Shown here in pieces: positions 1-7,315 of a stretch of 12,482 nt of DNA. Positions within the stretch are counted from its first letter, which is position 1. Each line of letters begins with the position of its first letter. The DNA lies in contig CAMWPF010000021.1 in NCBI GenBank assembly GCA_947176045.1, positions 1-12,482 of the forward strand. Direction: 5' to 3'. The translations under genes and the position numbers were made by a program. The notes beneath the pieces were generated by a model that had not been told where the DNA came from, ran no database searches, and saw only the letters and a list, made by a program, of their open reading frames with translations. This stretch comes from an uncultured Treponema sp. GTDB lineage: Bacteria; Spirochaetota; Spirochaetia; Treponematales; Treponemataceae.

Positions 1-356
1 CGTTGCTCAAAGAGCGTGTTGACGAGAACGCGAAGGCGGTGTTCCAGCGCATTCCGCTTGACCAGCAGCGGCGCTTTTCGTCATCGGCAGGAAGCTGCGA
101 TTCAATTCCTTTGGCTACGCTTTGCGATGCAATCAGCCAGTGCAACCACGACAGCGAGGGCTACGTTTTGATGGCGGAAGTCGGAAAGACGTTGGACTTT
201 ATGGGAATCCGCCTTGCGCCCGGCGTGAAGCTGAAATCCATTGTCGAAGGCTACGTTGGCGAGCTTGAGACAAAGCCGCTTCCGGCGTACAGCGTGCGGA
301 TATGCGGCGAACGGAACGATGCGAAAAAGCGGATCATCGTCCGAAAGAAAGTGTGA
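1..356 (+). CDS. C-terminal fragment of an unidentified protein, possibly LOTUS/OST-HTH-like (5' truncated)
   Basis: The reading frame is open from the left edge to the TGA at 354-356, giving about 117 residues of the C-terminus; the real start lies outside the window. From about residue 38 the pattern is LATLCDAI, then GYVLMAEVGKTL, then LAPGVKLKSIVEGY, and finally a basic tail ending IIVRKKV. Two helices, a G-x-V turn and a Lys-Leu helix followed by a short strand recall the OST-HTH/LOTUS winged-helix fold, which in bacteria often sits at the C-terminus of NYN-domain RNA-processing proteins. That family assignment is an inference from pattern only, and no catalytic residue is visible in the fragment. 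The gene runs in the same direction as htpG, 111 bp upstream of it. I see no good terminator in the gap, so read-through into htpG is possible. Confidence 0.6.
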   Translation, partial: LLKERVDENAKAVFQRIPLDQQRRFSSSAGSCDSIPLATLCDAISQCNHDSEGYVLMAEVGKTLDFMGIRLAPGVKLKSIVEGYVGELETKPLPAYSVRICGERNDAKKRIIVRKKV

Positions 357-402
357 TGCCCTGGCAGAAGGGCGTCCGCCGACGGCAAAGAAGCGAAAAA
401 TC

Positions 403-432
403 TTGCCGGAGCCTGCATTTTTTGATTATATT
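403..432 (+). promoter_or_regulatory. Probable sigma-70 promoter of htpG
   Basis: A TTGCCG box (403-408) and a TATATT box (427-432) are separated by 18 bp, upstream of an AT-rich stretch and the htpG ribosome site GGGAG (456-460). Transcription would start near 439. No CIRCE heat-shock inverted repeat is visible, so HrcA control of this promoter is not supported by the sequence. Confidence 0.35.
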
Positions 433-467
433 TGTAGATAAAATAAATCGTTTTTGGGAGCAATCAA

Positions 468-2441
468 TTGGCAAAGCATGAATTCCAGACGGAAGTCAAC
501 CAGCTTTTGAAGCTGATCATCCATTCCTTGTATTCAAACAAAGACATCTTCCTGCGCGAAATTGTTTCAAACGCGTCCGACGCATTGGACAAGTTGAAAT
601 ATCTGACGGTTTCGGACGACGCCTACAAGGGAATCCAGTTCACGCCGCGCATCGACATTTCGTTCGATGAGAAGGAGCAGCTTCTGGTCGTTCAGGATTC
701 GGGAATCGGCATGGACGACGCGGATTTGCAGGGAAACCTCGGCACGATTGCGCGTTCCGGCACGAAGGCGTTTTTGGAGAAGCTTTCCAGCGACGCCGCG
801 AAGGATTCGTCGCTCATCGGGCAGTTCGGCGTGGGATTTTATTCCGCGTTCATGGCGGCGAAGAAAATCGACGTCTACACGCGCAAGGCGGCAGGCGACG
901 GAAAAATCTGGCACTGGGCGAGCGACGGCACGAATTCCTATGATTTGGACGAGGTTGCCGCGGACAGCGGCGCCGCGAAGAAGTACGGCTTCGACAATCC
1001 GGCGCTGTCTGGCTCCGTCATCGAAATGACGCTCAACGACGAAAGCAAGGAATATGCAAGCCGCTGGAAAATTGAGGAGCTGATAAAGCGCTACAGCGAC
1101 CACATCGCGTTCCCGATCTACCTGCACTACGAACAGAACAAGTACGACGACAAGGGAAACGTTGCTTCGACGGAAAGCAAGGTCGATCAGGTGAATTCCG
1201 CGTCCGCGCTGTGGAAGCGCCCGAAGAGCGAGTTGAAGCCAGCCGACTACAATGAATTCTACAAGACTATCGGGCATGACGGCGACGAGCCGCTCATGTA
1301 TGTCCATACGCACGCGGAGGGCACGCAGGAATACACGACGCTGTTCTTTGTGCCGCAGCGCGCGCCGTTCGATATGTATCAGGCGGACTACAAGAGCGGC
1401 GTCAAGCTGTACGTCAAGCGCGTCTTCATCACGGACGACGACCGCGAGCTTCTTCCGGCGTACCTCCGCTTTGTGCGCGGCGTCATTGATTCGGAGGATC
1501 TGCCGCTGAACGTGAGCCGCGAGATTTTGCAGCAGAACCGCATTCTTGAGGCCATCAAGACGCAGTCCGTCAAAAAGCTGCTCGGCGAATTCAAGAAGAT
1601 GGGCGAAGCGGCGGACAAGGCGCGCAAGAGCGAGAAGCCGTCCGATGATGAGAAGGCCGCGATTGAAAAATGGAACAAATTCGTCGCGTCGTACAACCGC
1701 CCGATGAAGGAAGGCCTGTACGGCGACTATGCGAACCGCGACGACATTGCGGAAATCGTGCGCTTCAAGAGCACCGACGCGAGCGGCACGGGCGACGGCG
1801 CGTGGACGAGCTTTGCGGAATACGTCCAGCGCATGAAGCCGGAGCAGAAGGCGATTTATTACATTACCGGCACGGACGAGAAGAACCTCCGCGACAATCC
1901 GCTGCTCAAGGCGTACACGGACAAGGGCTTTGAAGTCCTCATTATGGCGGACGACATCGACGACATCGTGATTCCGGGATTCGGAAAGTACAAGGACTTT
2001 GATCTGAAGGCGGTTGACCGCGCCGGAAGCGACGAGGAGCTTGGCGTCGACAAGAAAGAGGCGGAAAAGAAGGAAAAGGAATTCAAGCCGGTCGTCGAAA
2101 AAATCAAGAAGGCGCTCGGAGAGGAAGTCAAGGAAGTCAAGCTCAGCAAGCGTCTTTCCGCAGACAGCCCGTCGTGCATCGTCATCGACGAGAACGATCC
2201 GTCGTTCCAGATGGAGCGCATGATGAAGGCGATGGGACAGGCCGGCATGGGCGCGGTCAAGCCGATTCTTGAAGTCAACGGCGAACATCCGCTTGTGGCG
2301 CGGCTCAAGGAAAGCGACGACGAGGCGCTCATCAAGGACGTTTCGGAAGTGCTGCTGAACCAGGCGCTGCTGATTGCCGGCGTGGAAATCAAGGAGCCGG
2401 CGGTCTTTGTGCGCCACCTCAACAATCTGCTTGGAAAATAG
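468..2441 (+). CDS. htpG: Molecular chaperone HtpG (Hsp90 family)
   Basis: This is the cytosolic bacterial Hsp90, a dimeric ATP-dependent chaperone that remodels late folding intermediates together with DnaK. The 657 residues are slightly longer than the roughly 624 of E. coli HtpG. The N-terminal GHKL ATPase domain (about 1-215) shows the catalytic Glu31 in LREIVSNASDALDK with Asn35, then DSGIGM (Asp77, Gly79, Gly81) and the lid region GQFGVGFYSAF (118-128). The middle domain (about 225-500) carries LNVSREILQQ with Arg351, the arginine that contacts the ATP gamma-phosphate. A Lys/Glu-rich stretch near 525-555 leads into the C-terminal dimerisation domain ending LLGK; as expected for bacteria there is no MEEVD tail. 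Translation starts at TTG, 7 bp after GGGAG, and the N-terminus aligns well with the family. It is probably transcribed alone, given its own promoter and a strong terminator after it. Confidence 0.97.
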   Translation: MAKHEFQTEVNQLLKLIIHSLYSNKDIFLREIVSNASDALDKLKYLTVSDDAYKGIQFTPRIDISFDEKEQLLVVQDSGIGMDDADLQGNLGTIARSGTKAFLEKLSSDAAKDSSLIGQFGVGFYSAFMAAKKIDVYTRKAAGDGKIWHWASDGTNSYDLDEVAADSGAAKKYGFDNPALSGSVIEMTLNDESKEYASRWKIEELIKRYSDHIAFPIYLHYEQNKYDDKGNVASTESKVDQVNSASALWKRPKSELKPADYNEFYKTIGHDGDEPLMYVHTHAEGTQEYTTLFFVPQRAPFDMYQADYKSGVKLYVKRVFITDDDRELLPAYLRFVRGVIDSEDLPLNVSREILQQNRILEAIKTQSVKKLLGEFKKMGEAADKARKSEKPSDDEKAAIEKWNKFVASYNRPMKEGLYGDYANRDDIAEIVRFKSTDASGTGDGAWTSFAEYVQRMKPEQKAIYYITGTDEKNLRDNPLLKAYTDKGFEVLIMADDIDDIVIPGFGKYKDFDLKAVDRAGSDEELGVDKKEAEKKEKEFKPVVEKIKKALGEEVKEVKLSKRLSADSPSCIVIDENDPSFQMERMMKAMGQAGMGAVKPILEVNGEHPLVARLKESDDEALIKDVSEVLLNQALLIAGVEIKEPAVFVRHLNNLLGK

Positions 2442-2485
2442 TCCGCAGGCTTTATGTGCGCGTTGCCGCGCCGCTTGAAAAATGC

Positions 2486-2523
2486 AAAGCGGGATTCCAG
2501 ATTTTCTGGAATCCCGCTTTTTT
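2486..2523 (+). terminator. Bidirectional intrinsic terminator between htpG and the chemoreceptor gene
   Basis: A perfect 16-bp inverted repeat pairs 2486-2501 with 2505-2520 around a TTT loop. The + strand ends in six T (2518-2523). Read on the minus strand, the stem is followed by GCATTTTT. It lies between two convergent genes (htpG ends at 2441, the chemoreceptor stop is at 2556), so it can serve both transcripts. Confidence 0.9.
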
Positions 2524-2555
2524 ATGCTGCTGGAAATGCTGCGCGGCTCCGTCCG

Positions 2556-4622
2556 TCACTTAATCTTGAATTTTGAAAGCACGTCGTTCATGAGCTTGAT
2601 GCTGTCCCGCGTTGTTACAGCCATGTCGGACAAGTTGTGCGCCGCCGTATTGATTTCCGTCACGCCGGCGGTCATTTCGTCCATGCTGTTTTCAACTACG
2701 CTTGCGAGCATATCGAGATTTCCCGTTGCGCCCGCGACATTTTCAATTCCCATCGTCATGTCTTTCGATGTTTGCAGGACGGAGGAAGTCGATTCGGTTA
2801 TATCGTGCAAGTTTGTCAGGACATGCTCGGAAGCTTCATGCTGCGAAGCCATGGACGTATCGATTTCTTCCACAAGTGTTTTTGTCGAATTGACTTTGTT
2901 CATGATGCTTTCGAATTCTTTTACTGACAGCGCGGAAATCTGCACGACTTCGGATACAATGGCGGTAATTGACTCGAGCTCCCTTTTGATGGAGCTTGAC
3001 TGCTGCGCCGAATTTTCAGCGAGCGTTCTGATTTCATCCGCAACGACGGAAAAGCCTTTGCCGGTTTCTCCGGCGTGCGCCGCTTCGATTGCTGCGTTCA
3101 TGGCGAGCAGGTTTGTCTGGGATGCAATCTGCGAGACAATCGTATTTGCGGCGGCGAGGTTTTTCGACTGGTTGGAAAGAGTTTGAATCAGTTCGGACAT
3201 TTCGTTCTGGCGCGCCTTTCCGGAATCGGTTATCTGCGCCAGCTCCTTGTATTCGTCTGCGAGCCGTGCGACGGACTGCGAAACTTCGCCAATCGTTCCA
3301 ACCATCTGCTGGATTTCGGAGGAAGATTCTGATATTTTTGCCGACTGGTCTTCGATATGGCCTTCAAGCGATTCGACTCCCTTGCGCGACCGGTCGAGAG
3401 TGTCCTTTACTTCTGCAAGCGTCTGGTTCTGCTTTGTCACTTGATTTTTGACGCTTATGATGTTCGACATGATTTGTGAAATTGCGCTCGCTGATTCCTG
3501 TGAGGCTGCCGCGAGATCGGTGCCGATTGTCTCAAGCTGCGATTCTGCGGAATCCACATCGAGCAGCAGCGCGCGCAATGTGCTGATGAATTGGTTGACA
3601 GAGTCGATCATGTCGCCGATTTCATTCTTGTTTTTATTTTCGATGTTCACCGTAAGGTCGGAATATCCGGATGCGCCGTTCAGGCTTTCAAACGCCTTCG
3701 ATGTGAACTTTATCGGTTTTGCCACGACGCAGAACGTGATGGACAGGATGACGGCGAGGCTCAGCAGCAGCGCGGCGATGACGATGGGAATCGTGAAGCG
3801 GGTGATCCGCGAGGTCATCGCGTGGAATTCCTTCATGTCGATTCCGAGATAAAGCATGGCATTTCCGTCGTCGCTGTCAATAGGGCTGAAGACTGCCATT
3901 GAGACGGCGCCGTCGTGCTTGTCGACAAGTTCCAGCGTCTGCCGCTTTGCGTACACCATGTCGAGGATGAACGGACTTTCCATTTTGCCGCCGGCAGCCG
4001 GCCTTCCGTCCGCGCCGGTTTCCGACGTTTGGACGCTTGTGCCTTCGATGAAAAGCGTCATGCTGCATTTCATCACTTTTGCGCATTCGGCAATCCAATC
4101 ATGGCTTGAAAGCGCCTTTTGAATCATGACGACGCATTGGGGGAGCGCCGGAAATATGCCGGCCGCCGTGGCGAGCATTTCGTCGGATTTCAGCGTGATG
4201 CCGGAATTGGTCTGCCCGGCAGCTGCTTTCAAAAAAATGCCTTGTTCGGACGGCAGTGCGGGCGGCGAATCTGCGCCCTTTGCAAATACGGCGCCGCCCG
4301 TTGTTTTCAAAAGCCGTATGCTGTACAATCCGAGTTCTGGAACGAGATCTGAAACCCTTCCGAACAATGCTTCCTCGGAATCGAATTCGTCCCAGTTGAT
4401 TTCATTCTGAATGAGGCGCAGCGTCCGTTCAAGTTCCATTTGCCTTGCGCCGAGCAGATTGTGCATCTGGTCGGAACTGTTCCGCAAATCGCTTTTCTTG
4501 AATCCGTCGATTTCCTTTGTGATTGCGCTCCAGAGCATGGTTGAGGTGAAGATGGAGAGTACGACGGAAATGACAATTGATACGCTGACAAGCGACGAAT
4601 AAATAGATTTTCGTTTTTCCAT
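2556..4622 (-). CDS. Methyl-accepting chemotaxis protein with a periplasmic Cache-like sensor
   Basis: This is a transmembrane chemoreceptor that would sense a periplasmic ligand and control CheA/CheW-dependent motility. The 688 residues follow the classic order: a short basic N-terminus, membrane helix 1 (about 9-33), a periplasmic domain of roughly 235 residues, membrane helix 2 (about 272-297), a HAMP linker starting AKPI, then a long coiled-coil signalling domain. The highly conserved hairpin tip (about 490-530) contains IASQTNLLAMNAAIEAAHAG followed by GKGFSVVADEIRTLAE, which binds CheA and CheW. The periplasmic part, with ECAKVMKCSMTLFIEG and FSPIDSDDGNAMLYLGIDM, resembles Cache/PDC sensors; the ligand is unknown. 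The C-terminus ends SKFKIK with no NWETF-type tether for CheR/CheB. AGGA lies 7 nt upstream of the ATG at 4622. It is a single-gene unit between its own promoter and terminator. Confidence 0.95.
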   Translation of the reverse strand: MEKRKSIYSSLVSVSIVISVVLSIFTSTMLWSAITKEIDGFKKSDLRNSSDQMHNLLGARQMELERTLRLIQNEINWDEFDSEEALFGRVSDLVPELGLYSIRLLKTTGGAVFAKGADSPPALPSEQGIFLKAAAGQTNSGITLKSDEMLATAAGIFPALPQCVVMIQKALSSHDWIAECAKVMKCSMTLFIEGTSVQTSETGADGRPAAGGKMESPFILDMVYAKRQTLELVDKHDGAVSMAVFSPIDSDDGNAMLYLGIDMKEFHAMTSRITRFTIPIVIAALLLSLAVILSITFCVVAKPIKFTSKAFESLNGASGYSDLTVNIENKNKNEIGDMIDSVNQFISTLRALLLDVDSAESQLETIGTDLAAASQESASAISQIMSNIISVKNQVTKQNQTLAEVKDTLDRSRKGVESLEGHIEDQSAKISESSSEIQQMVGTIGEVSQSVARLADEYKELAQITDSGKARQNEMSELIQTLSNQSKNLAAANTIVSQIASQTNLLAMNAAIEAAHAGETGKGFSVVADEIRTLAENSAQQSSSIKRELESITAIVSEVVQISALSVKEFESIMNKVNSTKTLVEEIDTSMASQHEASEHVLTNLHDITESTSSVLQTSKDMTMGIENVAGATGNLDMLASVVENSMDEMTAGVTEINTAAHNLSDMAVTTRDSIKLMNDVLSKFKIK

Positions 4623-4669
4623 AACATATTCCTGAAAGTCAAAGTTGCGTCCGTATGGATATGGTTTTT

Positions 4670-4698
4670 ATGGTAGTAGAGAATTCTGGAAATGTCAA
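4670..4698 (-). promoter_or_regulatory. Probable promoter of the chemoreceptor gene
   Basis: Read on the minus strand, a perfect TTGACA box (4698-4693) is followed after 17 bp by TACCAT (4675-4670). Transcription would begin near 4663, about 40 nt before the ATG at 4622. The -35 box is a single base away from the -35 box of the opposing efflux promoter. Confidence 0.55.
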
Positions 4699-4699
4699 A

Positions 4700-4727
4700 T
4701 TGAACGGAACTTCCGCCAATCTATATT
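4700..4727 (+). promoter_or_regulatory. Probable promoter of the efflux operon
   Basis: TTGAAC (4700-4705) and TATATT (4722-4727) are 16 bp apart, directed toward the outer-membrane channel gene. The predicted start near 4735 leaves a leader of about 150 nt before the ATG at 4883. An isolated perfect TATAAT also lies at 4829-4834, but it has no recognisable -35 box and its upstream DNA is the GC-rich hairpin at 4791-4814. Confidence 0.5.
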
Positions 4728-4790
4728 TTTATGTTAAGCTGTATCTCCCGCCTGTTCTTTTTTGCTTATTTCCTGTACACTGGAAAAGCG

Positions 4791-4814
4791 CTTCGGCTGC
4801 GCGCGCCGCCGAAG
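4791..4814 (+). promoter_or_regulatory. GC-rich hairpin in the leader of the efflux operon
   Basis: CTTCGGC (4791-4797) pairs perfectly with GCCGAAG (4808-4814) around a 10-nt GC-rich loop. It falls inside the leader expected from the promoter at 4700-4727, between the transcription start and the first gene. No run of T follows, so it is not a normal terminator. It could be an mRNA structure or an operator; the sequence alone does not decide. Confidence 0.35.
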
Positions 4815-4872
4815 ACCGGACTTTCGCGTATAATCATTTCCTGGTTTTGAAAAACCGCTCGATGCTGTTTTT

Positions 4873-4877
4873 AAGGA
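4873..4877 (+). promoter_or_regulatory. Ribosome binding site that fixes the channel-protein start
   Basis: AAGGA lies 5 nt before the ATG at 4883, which opens a signal-peptide-like sequence. The frame is open back to 4655, but the extra 76 residues would place a hydrophilic stretch before the signal peptide and would span both the predicted promoter and the hairpin, so the 4883 start is preferred. Confidence 0.7.
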
Positions 4878-4882
4878 ACTGT

Positions 4883-6286
4883 ATGAAACGGCTGCTTTTT
4901 GCTTTCTGCCTGATTTTTTTCCGCCATGCCCTCCGCTGCGAGCCGCGCCTTGAGGCGTACCTTGCGAACGACCTTGAGCTGAAGCGTCTCGCGCTGGAGG
5001 TCCAGAAGGCGCAGCTTGCCTCCAAAAAGACTTCTATAAACAACGGAATCAACGTGCGGCTTTCGACAGGGCGGACGGTATTCCGGTTCACAGATGATGG
5101 AACAGACGTTTCGTTCGAACCCTCCGTAACGGCTTCTATTCCGCAGGCGCAGAACCTTTCGTTTACGGTTTCCACGGAGCGCGAGTCCGAAGACGGCGTC
5201 ATCAAGACGCAGAACACGTCGCTTTCGCTGTCCGCCGACATCATTTCCGGGAACGCGCTCAAGCGCAAGGCGGAGCTTCTGGCGGCGGAACGGTCCGTCC
5301 TTGAAGCGAAGCGCGCGCTTCAAAACCGCGCGGTGCAGGCCGAGACAGAATTCTATTCCGAACTGAAGGCGCTGTTCGATACGGCAAGCGCGCTGCTTTC
5401 GGCGCGGCAGGACTTGTACGAGGATGAAATTGAATTCGCGGAAATCAAGGCGAAGGGATACGCCGCCTCTTCTTCAAAATACCGCCTTGCGGAAATGGAC
5501 GTGATGCAGGACGCATACACCGTGGACACGAACCTGCGCAAGCTTGAGCATGACTGCGCGGTCTTTGCGTCCAAGTGCGGGACGAGCTTTGAGCCGGGCG
5601 AGGATCCGTTCGCCTTCCTTCCGGCTGAAATTCCGTCCGCGCAGCTTGTGGATATCGCATCCTTTCCGGCGCAGCTGTACGCGAAGATCGAGCAGGCCGA
5701 GTGGACGCACACAATCAACTCGCTTTCCCGCAGCGCCGACAAGGAATTCACGCTTTCGGCGAACGGCGGCTACACGTTCAAGAATTCCTACACCGGCTCG
5801 GATTCCGCGGACATCGGGCTTTCCTCGTCATGGCGCGGACTTTCGCTCGGCACGGGCGTTTCGATTCCGGTGAATGCTGACGCGGCGCATCCGGCGTACA
5901 CCGTTTCCGCCACGGTCAACCCGGCTGAGTTCCGCCTTGCTTCGATAGAAAAGAAGACGAATTCGCTCACCGACGGGCAGGAGCTGATTGCGATCGATTC
6001 AGCATGGGAAGACTACAGCACGGCCGTCGTCGACCAGCAGACATCGAAATCCGACATCGCGTGGGATCGCGAGCGCAATCAGAGCGCCTACGAGCTGTAC
6101 AGCTCCCTTGAGTCCGACATGAAGCAGTCGTTCGACGCGGGCATCATCACGCAGGCGGAATACCTTTCCGCGCAGGCGAACCGCGAGCTGTACCGCATCA
6201 AGCTTTTGATGAACGGCATGGACGCAATTATCTACAACAACACGACGAGCCTTCTGTTCTGCCGTGACGAGGAAATGCAGGAGTGA
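4883..6286 (+). CDS. TolC-like outer-membrane efflux channel protein
   Basis: Predicted outer-membrane exit duct of a tripartite efflux pump. From the ATG at 4883 it has 467 residues, near the usual 420-500 of the outer-membrane efflux protein (OEP) family. The first 20 or so residues (MKRLLFAFCLIFF and onward) look like a signal peptide. The mature protein begins with the family-typical LEAYLANDLELKRLALEVQKAQLAS helix (in two overlapping parts here). Long alpha-helical stretches (about 135-215 and 360-440) alternate with Ser/Gly/Thr-rich beta-like segments (about 50-120 and 280-345), in keeping with the two-repeat TolC architecture. Overall similarity to textbook TolC is weak, and the assignment leans on this pattern and on the operon. 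It is the first gene of the operon. Its end carries the AGGAG (6279-6283) that serves the next gene, whose ATG follows 4 nt after this stop, so the two are probably translationally coupled. Confidence 0.8.
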   Translation: MKRLLFAFCLIFFRHALRCEPRLEAYLANDLELKRLALEVQKAQLASKKTSINNGINVRLSTGRTVFRFTDDGTDVSFEPSVTASIPQAQNLSFTVSTERESEDGVIKTQNTSLSLSADIISGNALKRKAELLAAERSVLEAKRALQNRAVQAETEFYSELKALFDTASALLSARQDLYEDEIEFAEIKAKGYAASSSKYRLAEMDVMQDAYTVDTNLRKLEHDCAVFASKCGTSFEPGEDPFAFLPAEIPSAQLVDIASFPAQLYAKIEQAEWTHTINSLSRSADKEFTLSANGGYTFKNSYTGSDSADIGLSSSWRGLSLGTGVSIPVNADAAHPAYTVSATVNPAEFRLASIEKKTNSLTDGQELIAIDSAWEDYSTAVVDQQTSKSDIAWDRERNQSAYELYSSLESDMKQSFDAGIITQAEYLSAQANRELYRIKLLMNGMDAIIYNNTTSLLFCRDEEMQE

Positions 6287-6290
6287 CGGT

Positions 6291-7310
6291 ATGGCGAAAA
6301 AATCATTTGGAAGGCTGAAAATCATCCTGATTGTCCTGTGCGCCGTCTGCGCCGCGACATTCCTGCTTGTCTTTGCACGGAAGAAGCTCGCGTCGGGGCA
6401 GAAGGTGGAGGCCGTCTACCGGGTGCGCGTGGAAACGTACGAAAACGCGATTGAAATTGCGGGAACCGTCTCGGCGGCGCAGGAGCAGAGCCTTCAGGCG
6501 CTCGGAACGGGAACGGTCATCGGCGTGTACGCGAAGCAGGGCGACCGGCTTAAAAAGGGCGACCTGATTGTGCAGCTTGACTCGTCGGAGCAGGAGTACA
6601 ACCTTGCGAACCTCGACTACCAGATGGCGTCGGCGCGGATTACCGGATCGGTTCGCGAAATCGAGCTGATGGAAACGCAGCGGCTTTCGCTCCTTCAGAA
6701 AATCGCCGACCGGCGGATTATCGCGACGTTCGACGGAATCATGGCGGAGCTTGACGTGGACGCGGGCGACTCGCTTGAGGCGAAGGATTCCATCGGCACG
6801 CTCGTGAACGTGGACTATCTGATTGCGGAAGTCGAAATTCCCGAGACCGACATCCAGAAGCTGCGCGAAAACCAGCGCGTGGACTTCACCTTTCCGGCGT
6901 ATGACGGCGAAGTGCAGGGCTACGTGTGGAGCTGGCCCGCCATCGGAACAGTGACAACGCGCGGCGCGACCGTCGTCAAGGCGAAAATCAGAATCGACGA
7001 TTATCCTGCGGTCATCCTGCCGAACTTTTCGTTTACGGGGCGGATTCAGATTACGGAGCCGGTCACAAACATCATCGTGGAACGCTGGGCGGTCGGCTAC
7101 GAGGACGGGCAGGCGTTCGTGGAATTCGCCGGCAGGAAGGGCAAAGTGTACGTGCAGGCCGAGCCTTACGGCGAAGAGTACGTGAAGATTCTGGACGGGC
7201 TTTCCGGCGGCGAAGTCCTCAAAGAGCAGGCCGCGCCTCCTCCGTCCGGCATGAACAGAATGCGCGGCGGCCCCGGCGGCAAGGGCGGAATGTCAGCGCG
7301 GCGGATGTGA
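6291..7310 (+). CDS. Periplasmic adaptor (HlyD/MacA-like membrane fusion protein) of an ABC efflux pump
   Basis: Links the inner-membrane ABC permease to the outer-membrane channel. The 339 residues start with a membrane anchor (about 9-29). The lipoyl/barrel-sandwich halves follow: GVYAKQGDRLKKGDLIVQLD (about 77-96) and IIATFDGIMAELDVDAGDSL (about 143-162). Between them is an alpha-helical hairpin of only about 45 residues, much shorter than in MacA. Next come a beta-barrel domain (about 175-255) and a membrane-proximal domain. The protein ends in a Gly/Met/Arg-rich tail (about 315-339) that looks disordered. The ATG at 6291 sits 7 nt after AGGAG; a nine-codon-longer start at 6264 lies inside the previous gene and lacks a comparable site. 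Substrate specificity cannot be read from the sequence. Confidence 0.9.
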   Translation: MAKKSFGRLKIILIVLCAVCAATFLLVFARKKLASGQKVEAVYRVRVETYENAIEIAGTVSAAQEQSLQALGTGTVIGVYAKQGDRLKKGDLIVQLDSSEQEYNLANLDYQMASARITGSVREIELMETQRLSLLQKIADRRIIATFDGIMAELDVDAGDSLEAKDSIGTLVNVDYLIAEVEIPETDIQKLRENQRVDFTFPAYDGEVQGYVWSWPAIGTVTTRGATVVKAKIRIDDYPAVILPNFSFTGRIQITEPVTNIIVERWAVGYEDGQAFVEFAGRKGKVYVQAEPYGEEYVKILDGLSGGEVLKEQAAPPPSGMNRMRGGPGGKGGMSARRM

Positions 7311-7315
7311 TTCTT

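Noticed and set aside
357..467. CIRCE heat-shock operator upstream of htpG
   Set aside because: I looked for the TTAGCACTC-N9-GAGTGCTAA inverted repeat and found nothing similar in this gap.
567..2417. 616-codon open frame on the minus strand across htpG
   Set aside because: It lies entirely antisense to a certain gene and its product is a low-complexity Arg/Leu/Val/Asp-rich string without family motifs. Such frames arise from the GC-rich third-position bias of the sense gene.
4655..4882. 76-residue N-terminal extension of the channel protein
   Set aside because: It would place a non-secretory segment before the signal peptide and run through the predicted promoter and hairpin. AAGGA before ATG 4883 gives a better start.
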